From Halorhabdus rudnickae (lineage in GTDB: Archaea; Halobacteriota; Halobacteria; Halobacteriales; Haloarculaceae), in NCBI RefSeq assembly GCF_900880625.1, contig NZ_CAAHFB010000001.1, positions 1-64,000 of the forward strand: DNA of 64,000 nt, written 5' to 3'. This document shows, in pieces, positions 27,397 through 35,928 of the stretch. The stretch's first letter is position 1; each line of letters starts with the position of its first letter. The notes beneath the pieces are model-generated. The model had not been told where the DNA came from, ran no database searches, and worked only from the letters and a program-made list of their open reading frames with translations. Both the position numbers and the translations under genes were made by a program.

Positions 27397-28607
27397 GCAC
27401 GCAGGTACACGCAACACTCACTGCGGAGGATGTCGAGCAGGTTTCAGCGGAGTTGGGAGAGCCCGACTGGCTGACCGAGACGCGTCTGGAAGCGTTCGAG
27501 GCCCTGGACGATCTCGCGATGCCGTCGGTCATCCGCACGCCCGGTCGTGACTGGACGAACCTCGATGCCCTCGATTACGAGACCCTCGTCGACCCCCTGG
27601 AGTGGGCCGAGGAAAAAGACCGCGTCGAGGCCGAGGGCGTCGACGTTCTGTCCTGGTCTGAAGCCCTGGAGGACCACGGCGACCTCATCAAAGAGCACTT
27701 CGGCAGTGTCGTCGACCCGCAGCGGGACTACCTGACGGCGCTGTCGACGGCGCTGTTCGGTGCCGGGACAGTCGTCTACGTCCCTGAGGGCGTCGTCGCC
27801 GAGGACGTGAAGATCCGGACGACGATGAACTCCCGGTCGCTGTTCAACTACACCCTCGTTGTCGCCGAGGAATCGTCGTCGGTGACGATCCTCGAACGAC
27901 AATCCACTGGCGACCAGCCGGCAGATAGCGACCAGTACTACTCCGGTGTCGTCGAAGTCGTCGCCGACAAGAACGCACACGTCCAGTACGGCGCGTTGCA
28001 GAACCTCTCCGAGGACACCTACAACTTCTCGGTCAAGCGCGGTCACGCTGCCCGTGACGCCACGGTCGACTGGATCGAGGGCAACCTCGGCTCCCAGTTG
28101 ACCAAGACGAGCGTCGAGACGCGCCTGATCGGCGACGGCGCCGAGAGCCAGATCGTCGGAGCCTTCTTCGGGCACGACGACCAGCACTTCGACCTCGGTT
28201 CGCGGGTCTGGCACGAGGGCGAGCACACGACTGCTGACCTCGTGACTCGTGGCGTGCTCGACGACGAGGCACGCTCGGCCTACGAAGGTGTCCAAGACGT
28301 TGGTACCGACGCCTGGGACACGAACTCCTACCAGCGGGAGAACACGCTCCTGCTCAGTGACGACGCGGAGGCCGATGCCTCGCCGAAACTGATTATCAAC
28401 AACCACGACACGGAGGCCAGTCACTCCGCGACGGTCGGACAGGTCGATCAGGAGGACCTGTTCTACATGACCTCCCGCGGCATCGACGACGAACGGGCGA
28501 CGAACATGCTCGTCGAGGGCTTCTTCGTGCCCGTCTTGGAGGAAGTTGCGGTCGACGAACTGCGCGAGGATCTGGACGACCTAATTCTCGAACGGCTGGA
28601 AAACTGA
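27393..28607 (+). CDS. sufD: Fe-S assembly protein SufD
   Basis: 404 residues, starting inside the sufB stop (ATGA). A degenerate relative of SufB: VYVPEGVVAEDVKI, HVQYGALQNLSEDTYNFSVKR, GSQLTKTSVET and the end FYMTSRGIDDERATNMLVEGF. SufD pairs with SufB and helps iron entry. No terminator hairpin is obvious after it, but an AT-rich run follows. Confidence 0.95.
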   Translation: MSTQVHATLTAEDVEQVSAELGEPDWLTETRLEAFEALDDLAMPSVIRTPGRDWTNLDALDYETLVDPLEWAEEKDRVEAEGVDVLSWSEALEDHGDLIKEHFGSVVDPQRDYLTALSTALFGAGTVVYVPEGVVAEDVKIRTTMNSRSLFNYTLVVAEESSSVTILERQSTGDQPADSDQYYSGVVEVVADKNAHVQYGALQNLSEDTYNFSVKRGHAARDATVDWIEGNLGSQLTKTSVETRLIGDGAESQIVGAFFGHDDQHFDLGSRVWHEGEHTTADLVTRGVLDDEARSAYEGVQDVGTDAWDTNSYQRENTLLLSDDAEADASPKLIINNHDTEASHSATVGQVDQEDLFYMTSRGIDDERATNMLVEGFFVPVLEEVAVDELREDLDDLILERLEN

Positions 28608-28963
28608 GAATTTAGTCTTCCGGTCTGTCTGTTGTATATTCTTCTAAGATATGGATTTATTAGGAGATGTCTGCTAATTCCTGATCGTCTCTCTACATCA
28701 ATCCCGCAATCTAAATACCAGCAGAGAAAACACAGTGGTTGAATGACTCGATCTGCTTAGTCGCCTCCTCTTCGAGCAATGTCGGAAAATCAACTAAGAG
28801 GTCTACCGAGCCGTGGTATAACGACATTTCGCCGCCGAAACAGTCATGACAACCAAACGCATGGTAAGTTGAATACCGTCTCTTTGGCTATCATAATTCG
28901 ATACCTATTTATGATTACGGTTATTTTCCCGGATTAGCGGTAAACCAGGAGGAGAAAGTTGAT
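28608..28963. other. AT-rich gap; only a very short possible gene
   Basis: No clear gene. The minus strand holds a 38-codon frame at 28711-28827 (starting MSLYHGSVDLLVDFP) with no recognised family; it may be a fragment. The base composition is visibly more AT-rich than neighbouring genes, as expected for a junction between the suf operon and the chitinase island. Confidence 0.35.
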
Positions 28964-29086
28964 TTGCGTTGGGGCGCAAGCGGAGTAGCTCCTGGTTGTC
29001 AGCCGCTCGACAATGCGAGTGACATTACGTGTCATGGGGGAAACACTCTTCGGGTTGCAGGCAGCATCGTATCGTGTACCAACAGC
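28964..29086 (+). pseudogene. Decayed 5' fragment of a chitinase (Tat end plus start of CBM5/12)
   Basis: The frame reads WGASGVAPGCQPLDNASDIT then CHGGNTLRVAGS. It lines up with the Tat-signal end and first binding module of the intact chitinase at 31224 ([33 protein letters not shown]): GASGVA is identical, and the Cys, GG and final GS match. The DNA shares GGCGCAAGCGG with that gene. No Tat Arg pair or valid start remains. The alignment is short, so confidence is moderate. Confidence 0.4.
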
Positions 29087-29117
29087 AGACATGGTCATCG
29101 AGTGGGGGTGAACGACC

Positions 29118-30983
29118 ATGACATGGAGTCGTCGAGAGGTGCTGAGAGAGCTGTCTGCCCTGTCGGCGGTTGCGGTGGGTGCGACTGGTATCACAGCCGC
29201 CGCTAGTTGTAGCGGTGTCTCTGAATACGATTCCGGAGCAACCTATACGGGCGGCGATCAGGTCGTCTACGACGGGGCGCTCTGGACTGCTGAATGGTGG
29301 ACCTCCGGAACAACACCGTCAACGGATGCTGCCGTCTGGACGAAAGAAGGCTCTTGTGGTGGTGATGACGGTGGGAGCGGTGTCGATTGTTCCGATGTTT
29401 CCGAGTGGGATTCGAGCACGACCTATACCGGCGGAGATCGGGCTGTCTACGACGGACGCCTCTGGGAAGCCAAGTGGTGGACCCAGGGTGACGAACCCGG
29501 TGCAAGCCAGCGGGGTCCCTGGAAGGAAGTCGGCGCCTGTGGTGGCGGCGGTGACGACGGCGGTAATGAGTCGCCGACCGCCTCGTTTACGGTTGATCTG
29601 TCCGCTCCGGAGCCCGGCGAGGATATCACCTTCGACGCATCCGACTCCTCGGACCCAGATGGGACGATCGCATCCTCCGAATGGGATTTCGACGACGGGA
29701 ATTCGGCGACCGGCGAGGTCGTCACCCACAGTTACGGGTCGTCGGGCGACTATACGGTCACGCTGACGGTTACCGATGATGCGGGCGCGTCCGTGACCGC
29801 ATCCCAGACGGTGTCGGTGTCTAGCGACAACACGACACCGAACGCCTCGTTTAGGGTCGATCCGTCCGACCCAGCGCCGGGTGACATAGTCACCTTCGAT
29901 GCGGCCGACTCTTCGGACGCTGACGGCACGGTCGACTCTTATGAGTGGGACCTGGGAGACGGGAATTCGGCAACCGGTCAGACAGTGACGAATAGCTACG
30001 AGAGTGGTGAGTACACCGTGACGCTGACCGTTACTGACGACGACGGCGCGACGGATTCGAACGCGACGACCGTTGTCGTTCAGTCCGACGGGGGCAGTGG
30101 CACCGGCGAAACGACGTTCGCGCCGTATAACCATCTCGCCACGAACCTGGGAACCAGCATGGTCGAGCATTACCAGCAGGCCGAAAACGATGCATTCACC
30201 CTTGCGTTCGTCCTTTCGGATGGGAGCGGCAACGCCTGCTGGGACGGCGAACCGGATCAGCTCGTCGCGGATGGCGTCCACAAAGACGAGATCCAGGCCT
30301 ACCAGAACACCGGCGGCGAGGTGATCATCTCCTTTGGCGGTGCAGTGGGGACGATGATCGCCCAGGACACCTCGGACATCGAAACGATCAAATCCGAGTA
30401 CGAAACCGTCATGGACACCTATGGTGTCACTCACCTGGATTTCGACATCGAGTCAGTCAACAAAGACGCAGTCGACCGGCGCAACCAGGCGTTAGCCGAG
30501 TTACAGTCCGAACGGCCGGAGCTGACGGTGTCTTACACCCTCCGCTGTCGGACGACCGGCCTGACCCAGCACGGGTCCTACGTGGTCAACAATGCGGCAG
30601 ATCACGGCGTGAACATCGAGTACGTCAACATCATGACGATGAATTATGGGTGGGTCGAGCCGACCGCAAGCACGGTTAAAGATTCGGCGAACGGGCTCCA
30701 CTCGGATCTCTCGTCGATCTTCTCCGAGAAGTCCTCGGCGGATGTCTGGAACATGGTCGGGGTGACGCCGATGATCGGTGTCAACAACGTCGGCGGCAGT
30801 CATATGCCGTCCGACGCGGAGGAGGTCGCCTCCTTCGCGACCGAGAAGGGTGTTGGGCTCGTGGCCTTCTGGTCGATCGATCGGGACAACGGCGGCTGTG
30901 CCGACGGCTCTGTGTCCGCGACGTGCAGTGGTATCCAGCAGGGGCCCTACGAGTTCTCGCAGATCTACAATCAGGTGCAGTAA
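29118..30983 (+). CDS. Secreted chitinase: Tat signal, two CBM5/12, two PKD, GH18
   Basis: 621 residues. Tat signal with SRREVLREL and a hydrophobic stretch ends near residue 30. CBM5/12 modules lie at 31-80 and 91-141, each with TYTGGD, a W-W pair and flanking Cys. PKD domains lie at about 150-237 and 240-325 (WDFDDGNSATG, WDLGDGNSATG). The GH18 barrel starts at FAPYNHLATNLG; its active-site strand reads THLDFDIES (near 440), with the Asp-x-Asp-x-Glu catalytic set, and MTMNYGW and FWSIDRDNGG follow. It is folded before export and breaks down chitin outside the cell. First of three chitinases in a row. Confidence 0.92.
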   Translation: MTWSRREVLRELSALSAVAVGATGITAAASCSGVSEYDSGATYTGGDQVVYDGALWTAEWWTSGTTPSTDAAVWTKEGSCGGDDGGSGVDCSDVSEWDSSTTYTGGDRAVYDGRLWEAKWWTQGDEPGASQRGPWKEVGACGGGGDDGGNESPTASFTVDLSAPEPGEDITFDASDSSDPDGTIASSEWDFDDGNSATGEVVTHSYGSSGDYTVTLTVTDDAGASVTASQTVSVSSDNTTPNASFRVDPSDPAPGDIVTFDAADSSDADGTVDSYEWDLGDGNSATGQTVTNSYESGEYTVTLTVTDDDGATDSNATTVVVQSDGGSGTGETTFAPYNHLATNLGTSMVEHYQQAENDAFTLAFVLSDGSGNACWDGEPDQLVADGVHKDEIQAYQNTGGEVIISFGGAVGTMIAQDTSDIETIKSEYETVMDTYGVTHLDFDIESVNKDAVDRRNQALAELQSERPELTVSYTLRCRTTGLTQHGSYVVNNAADHGVNIEYVNIMTMNYGWVEPTASTVKDSANGLHSDLSSIFSEKSSADVWNMVGVTPMIGVNNVGGSHMPSDAEEVASFATEKGVGLVAFWSIDRDNGGCADGSVSATCSGIQQGPYEFSQIYNQVQ

Positions 30984-31223
30984 GTAGGTCGAACGGTTCA
31001 ACATGAGTGATCGACGAGTACATATCCACGTGGATCTCCTAGGGGGTGATCCACTGGGGTGGACGGCATCGACGGATGACGGGGCGGGGACTCCCGGAGG
31101 GTATCGGCTCAACGGATTTAGACTGCTGAGCCCGGGGGTGAACCGGCAACCGCGTAGTGACTTGCATTTCGATGGGACGTGGGGGTATCGTTCGATGAAC
31201 GGCGAACACGAATACAGCTATCA

Positions 31224-33167
31224 ATGAAACACACGCGACGCGACATACTTCGGAAAGCATCGGAACTGGGCGCACTGGCAGTCGGCGCAAGCGGCGTCGC
31301 CGCGGCGGCTGACTGCAGTGGCGTCGAGGAGTGGAGTTCAAGTGCGACCTATACGGGCGGCGACCAGGTTGTCTATGACGGCAGCCTCTGGGAGGCCAAA
31401 TGGTGGACCCAGGGCGACGAACCCGGGGCCAGCGAGTGGGGCCCGTGGGAAGAAGTCGGCTCCTGTAGCGGTGATGGCGGCGGCGATGACGGAGGCGACG
31501 GCGGTAATGATGGTGGCGGGGACGGCGCCGACTGTTCGGGCGTTTCGGCGTACGACTCCAGTGCGACCTACACCGGTGGCGATCAAGTCACCTACCAGGA
31601 GGCCCTCTGGACGGCCGAATGGTGGACGAAAGGAACGGCCCCGTCGACAAGTGCGAACGTCTGGACGAAAGAGGGGTCCTGTGGCGGTGGTGGCGACGAT
31701 GGCGACGACGGCGGAAACGAGTCGCCAAACGCTTCGTTCACGGTCGCGCCGTCTGATCCCGAACCGGGCCAGGAAGTCACCTTCGATGCCGCAGGATCGT
31801 CGGATGCTGACGGATCGATCGAGTCCTACGAATGGGAGCTGGGCGACGGCAGTTCGGCGACCGGCCAGACTGTCACGAACACCTACGAGAGTGGCGAATA
31901 CACGGTCACGCTGACCGTTACCGACAGCGAGAGTGCAACGACGACGGCCTCCGAGACCATTCTGGTCAAGGTGCCGCCGGAGCCGCCCGAAGACGAGTTC
32001 AAGGTCATCGGGTACTACCCGAACTGGAAGGCCAACGAGGATCAGGACTACTACCCTGAAGACATTCCGTTCGATAAGGTCACGGACGTGCTGTTTGCCT
32101 TCCTTGGCGTCGATGCGGACAACGCCGAGCCGAAAATCCTCAACGACCTCTCGCGGGAGAACCTCCAGCGGTTCAAGGAGCTCAAAGAGGGCCCGGCCTC
32201 GGACACCCGGATCCATCTCTCGATCGGTGGCTGGGCAGATTCGGAAGGCTTCAGCCAGATCGCCGCGACCGAGGAGAACCGCCAGAGCTTCGCCGACGCC
32301 TGTGTCGATCTCCTGCGAGAGTACAATCTCGACGGGATCGACATCGACTGGGAGCACCCCGGTAGCCAGCAGGGAAAATGCCAGTGTGGCTCCAACAAGG
32401 ACTACGAGACCCATGTCGACCTGCTGAAGGCCATCCGAAGCGTGCTCGACGAGGCTGGTGCGGAGGATGGCAAGCACTACTACGTCTCGGTCGCTAACGG
32501 TGGCTCCGACTGGAACGCCGGCGGACTGCGTCACGGCAAGGTCGGCGATGTGTGTGACCACACTGCCATCATGGCCTATGACTTCACGGGATCGTGGATG
32601 GACGTTGCCGGTCAGAACGCACCGCTGTACGGTAACTCTCACCCGACCGAGAACTCCCAGTACGGGCAGACCTACACCGCCCAGTACTTCGTCGAGTACA
32701 CGGTCGATAAGCTCTATGCCGGCGATCACGGCGAGACGGGCTACTGGCCCGGCCAGTGGAAGTACCCACCCGCCGAGCCCGCTGAGTACGACGAACTAGT
32801 GCTTGGCCTGCCGTTCTACGGCCGTGGCTTCAAGGGCACGACTGAGCTGTACTCCGGCTACGATGGGCTCCCGAAGGGTACCTGGGATGACCTTTCTGAC
32901 GGCGATCCGACGGGTTCTTTCGACTTCGGTGACATTGAAGAGAACTTCCAGGGCGAAGACGGCTGGACGAAAAAGCGCCACGACCCCGGCGCAGTGCCGT
33001 ATCTCGTCAACGAGGACGAAGAGATCCTCATTAGCTACGACGACAAGCAGGCTATCGCCGAGAAGGTCAAGTTCGCCAAAGAGCGTGGCATGCAGGGTGT
33101 GATGTTCTGGGAACTAGCCCAGGACTGGAACGAGACCCTGCTGGATACGATCCTCGAAAACATCTAG
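31224..33167 (+). CDS. Secreted chitinase: Tat signal, two CBM5/12, PKD, GH18 (DGIDIDWE type)
   Basis: 647 residues from the ATG at 31224 ([13 protein letters not shown]). Tat Arg pair in TRRDILRK, two CBM5/12 modules ([17 protein letters not shown] and [17 protein letters not shown]) joined by a Gly/Asp linker, one PKD (about residues 173-250), then GH18. The barrel has VIGYYPNWKANEDQDYYPED, SIGGWADSEGF and the full active site LDGIDIDWEHPG (near 368-378), IMAYDFTGSW and GVMFWELAQDW. This barrel belongs to a different GH18 type from those of its two neighbours. The first 260-280 bases are nearly identical to those of the gene at 33445. Confidence 0.95.
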   Translation: MKHTRRDILRKASELGALAVGASGVAAAADCSGVEEWSSSATYTGGDQVVYDGSLWEAKWWTQGDEPGASEWGPWEEVGSCSGDGGGDDGGDGGNDGGGDGADCSGVSAYDSSATYTGGDQVTYQEALWTAEWWTKGTAPSTSANVWTKEGSCGGGGDDGDDGGNESPNASFTVAPSDPEPGQEVTFDAAGSSDADGSIESYEWELGDGSSATGQTVTNTYESGEYTVTLTVTDSESATTTASETILVKVPPEPPEDEFKVIGYYPNWKANEDQDYYPEDIPFDKVTDVLFAFLGVDADNAEPKILNDLSRENLQRFKELKEGPASDTRIHLSIGGWADSEGFSQIAATEENRQSFADACVDLLREYNLDGIDIDWEHPGSQQGKCQCGSNKDYETHVDLLKAIRSVLDEAGAEDGKHYYVSVANGGSDWNAGGLRHGKVGDVCDHTAIMAYDFTGSWMDVAGQNAPLYGNSHPTENSQYGQTYTAQYFVEYTVDKLYAGDHGETGYWPGQWKYPPAEPAEYDELVLGLPFYGRGFKGTTELYSGYDGLPKGTWDDLSDGDPTGSFDFGDIEENFQGEDGWTKKRHDPGAVPYLVNEDEEILISYDDKQAIAEKVKFAKERGMQGVMFWELAQDWNETLLDTILENI

Positions 33168-33279
33168 CATCGCTCAGCGACTCCTCTCCCCGTTCTATGC
33201 TGTAGGGGAACCATGCGACGAATGGAAACACACGCGCGCTGGCTGTGGTGGCCAACGGGACCGGTTCGACAGCGCACCG

Positions 33280-33437
33280 TCGCGCCGTTTCAGGGTGAAG
33301 CTTGGGGACGACCGACACCGGGGGTAACGGGGTCGTCTGCCGGGGTACACGCTGACGGCCGACAGTGGATACGCTGTTCCGAACCGTCTGAAAGCGCGAC
33401 TGTGTGGACGAACATCGGCACCTGCAGTGGAACCTAA
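33280..33437 (+). pseudogene. Decayed CBM5/12 module just upstream of chitinase 3
   Basis: Three frames in turn read parts of one module: DTGGNGVVCRGT (compare TYTGGDQVVYDG), then LTADSG (compare WTAEWW), then EPSESATVWTNIGTC (compare the module end TPSTSANVWTKEGSC). At least two frameshifts and a stop separate them. The last piece ends a few bases before the ATG of the intact gene at 33445. It is what is left of another chitinase, or of the original 5' end of the present one. Confidence 0.7.
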
Positions 33438-33444
33438 TCCAACA

Positions 33445-35115
33445 ATGAAACACACGCGACGTGACATACTTCGGAAGGCATCGGCACTGGGGGCACTGGC
33501 AGTCGGCGCAAGCGGCGTTGCCGCGGCGGCTGACTGCAGTGGCGTCGAGGAGTGGAGTTCAAGTGCGACCTATACGGGCGGCGATCAGGCGGTTTACGAC
33601 GGCAGCCTCTGGGAGGCCAAATGGTGGACTCAAGGCGACGAACCCGGAGCCAGCGAGTGGGGTCCGTGGGAAGAAGTCGGCTCCTGTAGCGGTGATGGCG
33701 GCGGCGATGACGGAGGCGACGGCGATGATGGTGATGGCGATGACGGTGGTGGCGGCGAGACGGTCGACTGTAGCGGCGTCGCCGCGTGGGATGAGAAAGC
33801 GATCTACGACGAAGGCGATCAGGCCGTCCACGCCGGCACGCTGTGGGAAGCTAACTGGTGGGTTCAGGGGAAAACACCCGGAGACAGCGGGCAATACGGT
33901 CCCTGGACGGAGATCGGCACCTGCAAGGCCGAAACCGGACTGAAGCCTTCAATCTCGACGAGTACATTCGTCCAGCCCGGCGAAAGCGTCGAATTCGATG
34001 GGAGCGACTCCTCGGGCCTGATCGAGTCCTACGAGTGGGACTTCGACGGCGACGGGACCGTCGATGCGACCGGCAAGGTCGTCACCCACACCTACGAGTC
34101 GACCGGCGAGTACACGGTCACGCTGACTGTCGGTGACGGCGAGGGCAACACGAACAGCACCTCCGTCACTGTCACCGTCAGCAACGAGACCGGTTTCCCC
34201 GAGAACGTCTTCGCGCCGTACGTCGACGTACTGCTCGAAAGCCAGGATCCGCTGGTCGAGTCCGTCGAGAAAGCCGGCACGCGGCACTTCCTGCTGGCGT
34301 TCGTCGTGGCCGACACCGACGACGATCCGGCCTGGGGTGGCACCGTCAAAGTCGGCGCAGACAGTCCGAACCTGGACATTGGGAGCCAGATCAGCGACCT
34401 TCGAGAGAAGCGGGGTGGGGACGTGATCGTCTCCTTTGGCGGCCTCCAGGGGACGTACCTGGCCGAGACCACCGACAGCGCGGAGGAACTGAAGAACAAG
34501 TACGCCAAGGTCGTCGAGGAATACGACCTGCAGTTCCTCGACTTCGACGAGGAAAAACTCGTCAGGAGCGAGTCGGGCCGTGAGAAGGTCGCGCTCCGTA
34601 ACAAGGCGCTGGTACTACTCAAAGAGGAATACCCGGATCTGACGCTCTCCTATACGCTGCCGGCGCTCCCGAGTGGCCTCCCCAGTCACTCGACCAACAA
34701 CATCCTGTTCGCGCTTGAGGATGCCGCAGAGCGGGGGCTCGAAATCGATCTCGTGAACCCGATGACGATGAACTACGGGAGCGAGTACGACCTCAACGGT
34801 GAGACAGTCATCGAGTGTGCCAAGAGCATTCACGACCAGCTTGGTGATCTCTGGCCGGAGAAGTCAGCCGAGGAGCGCTGGCAGATGATTGGGTTGACGC
34901 CGATGATCGGCCAAAACGATGTCGACTCGAACGTGTTCTATCCCGAGGACGCCCGGCAGGTCCAGCAGTGGGCCAGCGAACAGAACATTCGCTTGCTGTC
35001 CTTCTGGGAACTCGTCCGGGACAACGGCGAGGGCGATCGGCTGTTTAACAACACGCTGATCGACTCCGAGCCCTACGAGTTCTCGGAGATCTTCACCGAC
35101 TTCACCACAGAATAG
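33445..35115 (+). CDS. Secreted chitinase: Tat signal, two CBM5/12, PKD, GH18 (DFDEE type)
   Basis: 556 residues from the ATG at 33445. Tat signal as in the gene at 31224, CBM5/12 ([17 protein letters not shown]), a Gly/Asp linker, a second CBM ([17 protein letters not shown]), one PKD ([16 protein letters not shown]), then a GH18 barrel starting [11 protein letters not shown]. The active-site strand reads [11 protein letters not shown] (near 362-372), so the Asp-x-Asp-x-Glu set is kept with Glu in the middle place; MTMNYGS and [13 protein letters not shown] follow. The catalytic part resembles chitinase 1, while the 5' end is nearly identical to chitinase 2, a clear case of module exchange. 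Confidence 0.9.
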   Translation: MKHTRRDILRKASALGALAVGASGVAAAADCSGVEEWSSSATYTGGDQAVYDGSLWEAKWWTQGDEPGASEWGPWEEVGSCSGDGGGDDGGDGDDGDGDDGGGGETVDCSGVAAWDEKAIYDEGDQAVHAGTLWEANWWVQGKTPGDSGQYGPWTEIGTCKAETGLKPSISTSTFVQPGESVEFDGSDSSGLIESYEWDFDGDGTVDATGKVVTHTYESTGEYTVTLTVGDGEGNTNSTSVTVTVSNETGFPENVFAPYVDVLLESQDPLVESVEKAGTRHFLLAFVVADTDDDPAWGGTVKVGADSPNLDIGSQISDLREKRGGDVIVSFGGLQGTYLAETTDSAEELKNKYAKVVEEYDLQFLDFDEEKLVRSESGREKVALRNKALVLLKEEYPDLTLSYTLPALPSGLPSHSTNNILFALEDAAERGLEIDLVNPMTMNYGSEYDLNGETVIECAKSIHDQLGDLWPEKSAEERWQMIGLTPMIGQNDVDSNVFYPEDARQVQQWASEQNIRLLSFWELVRDNGEGDRLFNNTLIDSEPYEFSEIFTDFTTE

Positions 35116-35144
35116 CACCGTATCAGATAGAATTCACGTACACA

Positions 35145-35237
35145 ATGACACGAATCGGGCGGGATGGGCTACAAGCCCTTTCGGGACTCGGTGCGCTGGC
35201 AGTCGGCGCGAGCGGCGTCGCCATCGCCAGCGTGTAG
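35145..35237 (+). pseudogene. Orphan Tat-type signal peptide of a fourth chitinase
   Basis: A 30-codon frame reads [13 protein letters not shown] then [13 protein letters not shown] and stops at TAG (35235). It matches the Tat signal of the intact chitinases ([16 protein letters not shown]), but the Arg pair is broken (RIGRD) and no module follows. The next bases encode part of an ABC ATPase in another frame, so a deletion has joined the two genes. Confidence 0.75.
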
Positions 35238-35662
35238 CCACCGCCTGCGCGATTATTCGACCAGACGGATTCTTGATGGACGAACCGCTGGCGAACGTAG
35301 ACACCGAGTTGCGGATCCACATGCGGACGCAACTCCGGCGCCTCCATCGGGAATTGGACATGACGATCATCCACCCACGACCAGGCCCAGAAGATGACGA
35401 CGAGCAACCGTATCGCCGTCATTGCTAACGGCCAGCTCCAGTAAGTTGCCCGTCGATGAGCCACTTGGAGGCCAAAAGAGTGACGGACGGGTTCGTCTCG
35501 GGGTACATCCAGATGACGTTCGATCCAGCCACGAACGGCGTCGAAGTCGTTTTCGATCAGGATAACGTCCACCTGTGCGATACCGACACCGAAATGCCAA
35601 TCACACACGAAATCATCCGAGACGAGCCGTTTGACCAATCGGCTGTCGATCGTCGCCGGTAA
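35228..35662 (+). pseudogene. Decayed sugar ABC transporter ATPase (MalK/UgpC type)
   Basis: Starting inside the preceding fragment, frame 2 reads [34 protein letters not shown] and [14 protein letters not shown], matching QRVAIARAIVRE and [20 protein letters not shown] of the intact ATPase at 39635. A frameshift near 35375 leads to [20 protein letters not shown] and a stop; after a gap of over 100 missing residues the frame at 35456-35662 gives VEVVFDQDNVHLCDTD, matching VEIVFDRGRIHLFDMQ. The Walker A half is gone. It is a second, dead copy of the importer gene. Confidence 0.85.
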
Positions 35663-35870
35663 TTTGATGGCATATCAGCGAGCGACGTCGCCCCGGGAAC
35701 CCGCGACTATCAACTGGACGACGGAAATGCATTCGTTCGATGATATTACCTCCTCATCTCGGAAACTCATCTTATTCTACGTGGATGTATGTTTCTATTG
35801 AGAGAACTGTCGGTCGCCCGAGGGAGACGTGACGAGCGATCGAAACCGGTGACGTTCCGAATGGGTTTAA
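35663..35870. other. Intergenic DNA upstream of the ABC importer
   Basis: About 200 bases of mixed composition without a recognisable gene; it separates the dead ATPase from the operator and promoter of the importer. Confidence 0.4.
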
Positions 35871-35888
35871 TTACAACTGTGGTTATAG
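35871..35888 (+). promoter_or_regulatory. TTACAA-N6-TTATAG element at the importer promoter (TrmB-type site candidate)
   Basis: TTACAA (35871-35876), CTGTGG, TTATAG (35883-35888). The same layout, with perfect symmetry, lies upstream of the TrmB-family gene (43651-43672). It ends five bases before the TATA box, next to the place expected for the B-recognition element. Confidence 0.5.
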
Positions 35889-35893
35889 TCGGG

Positions 35894-35903
35894 AAAATTT
35901 AAA
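35894..35903 (+). promoter_or_regulatory. TATA box of the sugar ABC importer operon
   Basis: AAAATTTAAA lies 25 bases upstream of the ATG at 35929, the normal leaderless spacing. Confidence 0.65.
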
Positions 35904-35928
35904 GTGATAGCGGAACACTGGTGTATGT

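Noticed and set aside
26140-27417. Long open frame on the minus strand opposite sufB (425 codons)
   Set aside because: A GC-rich antisense shadow: Val/Arg/Leu-rich product without a domain, while the plus strand encodes SufB from end to end.
31003-31223. A further CBM5/12 relic upstream of chitinase 2 (LLGGDPLGWTASTDDGAG)
   Set aside because: A GGD and WTAS fit loosely, but there is no conserved Cys or Trp pair, so the likeness may be chance.
31338-32729. 463-codon minus-strand frame inside chitinase 2
   Set aside because: The plus strand has clear Tat, CBM, PKD and GH18 motifs; the opposite product is Arg/Val/Gly-rich with none.
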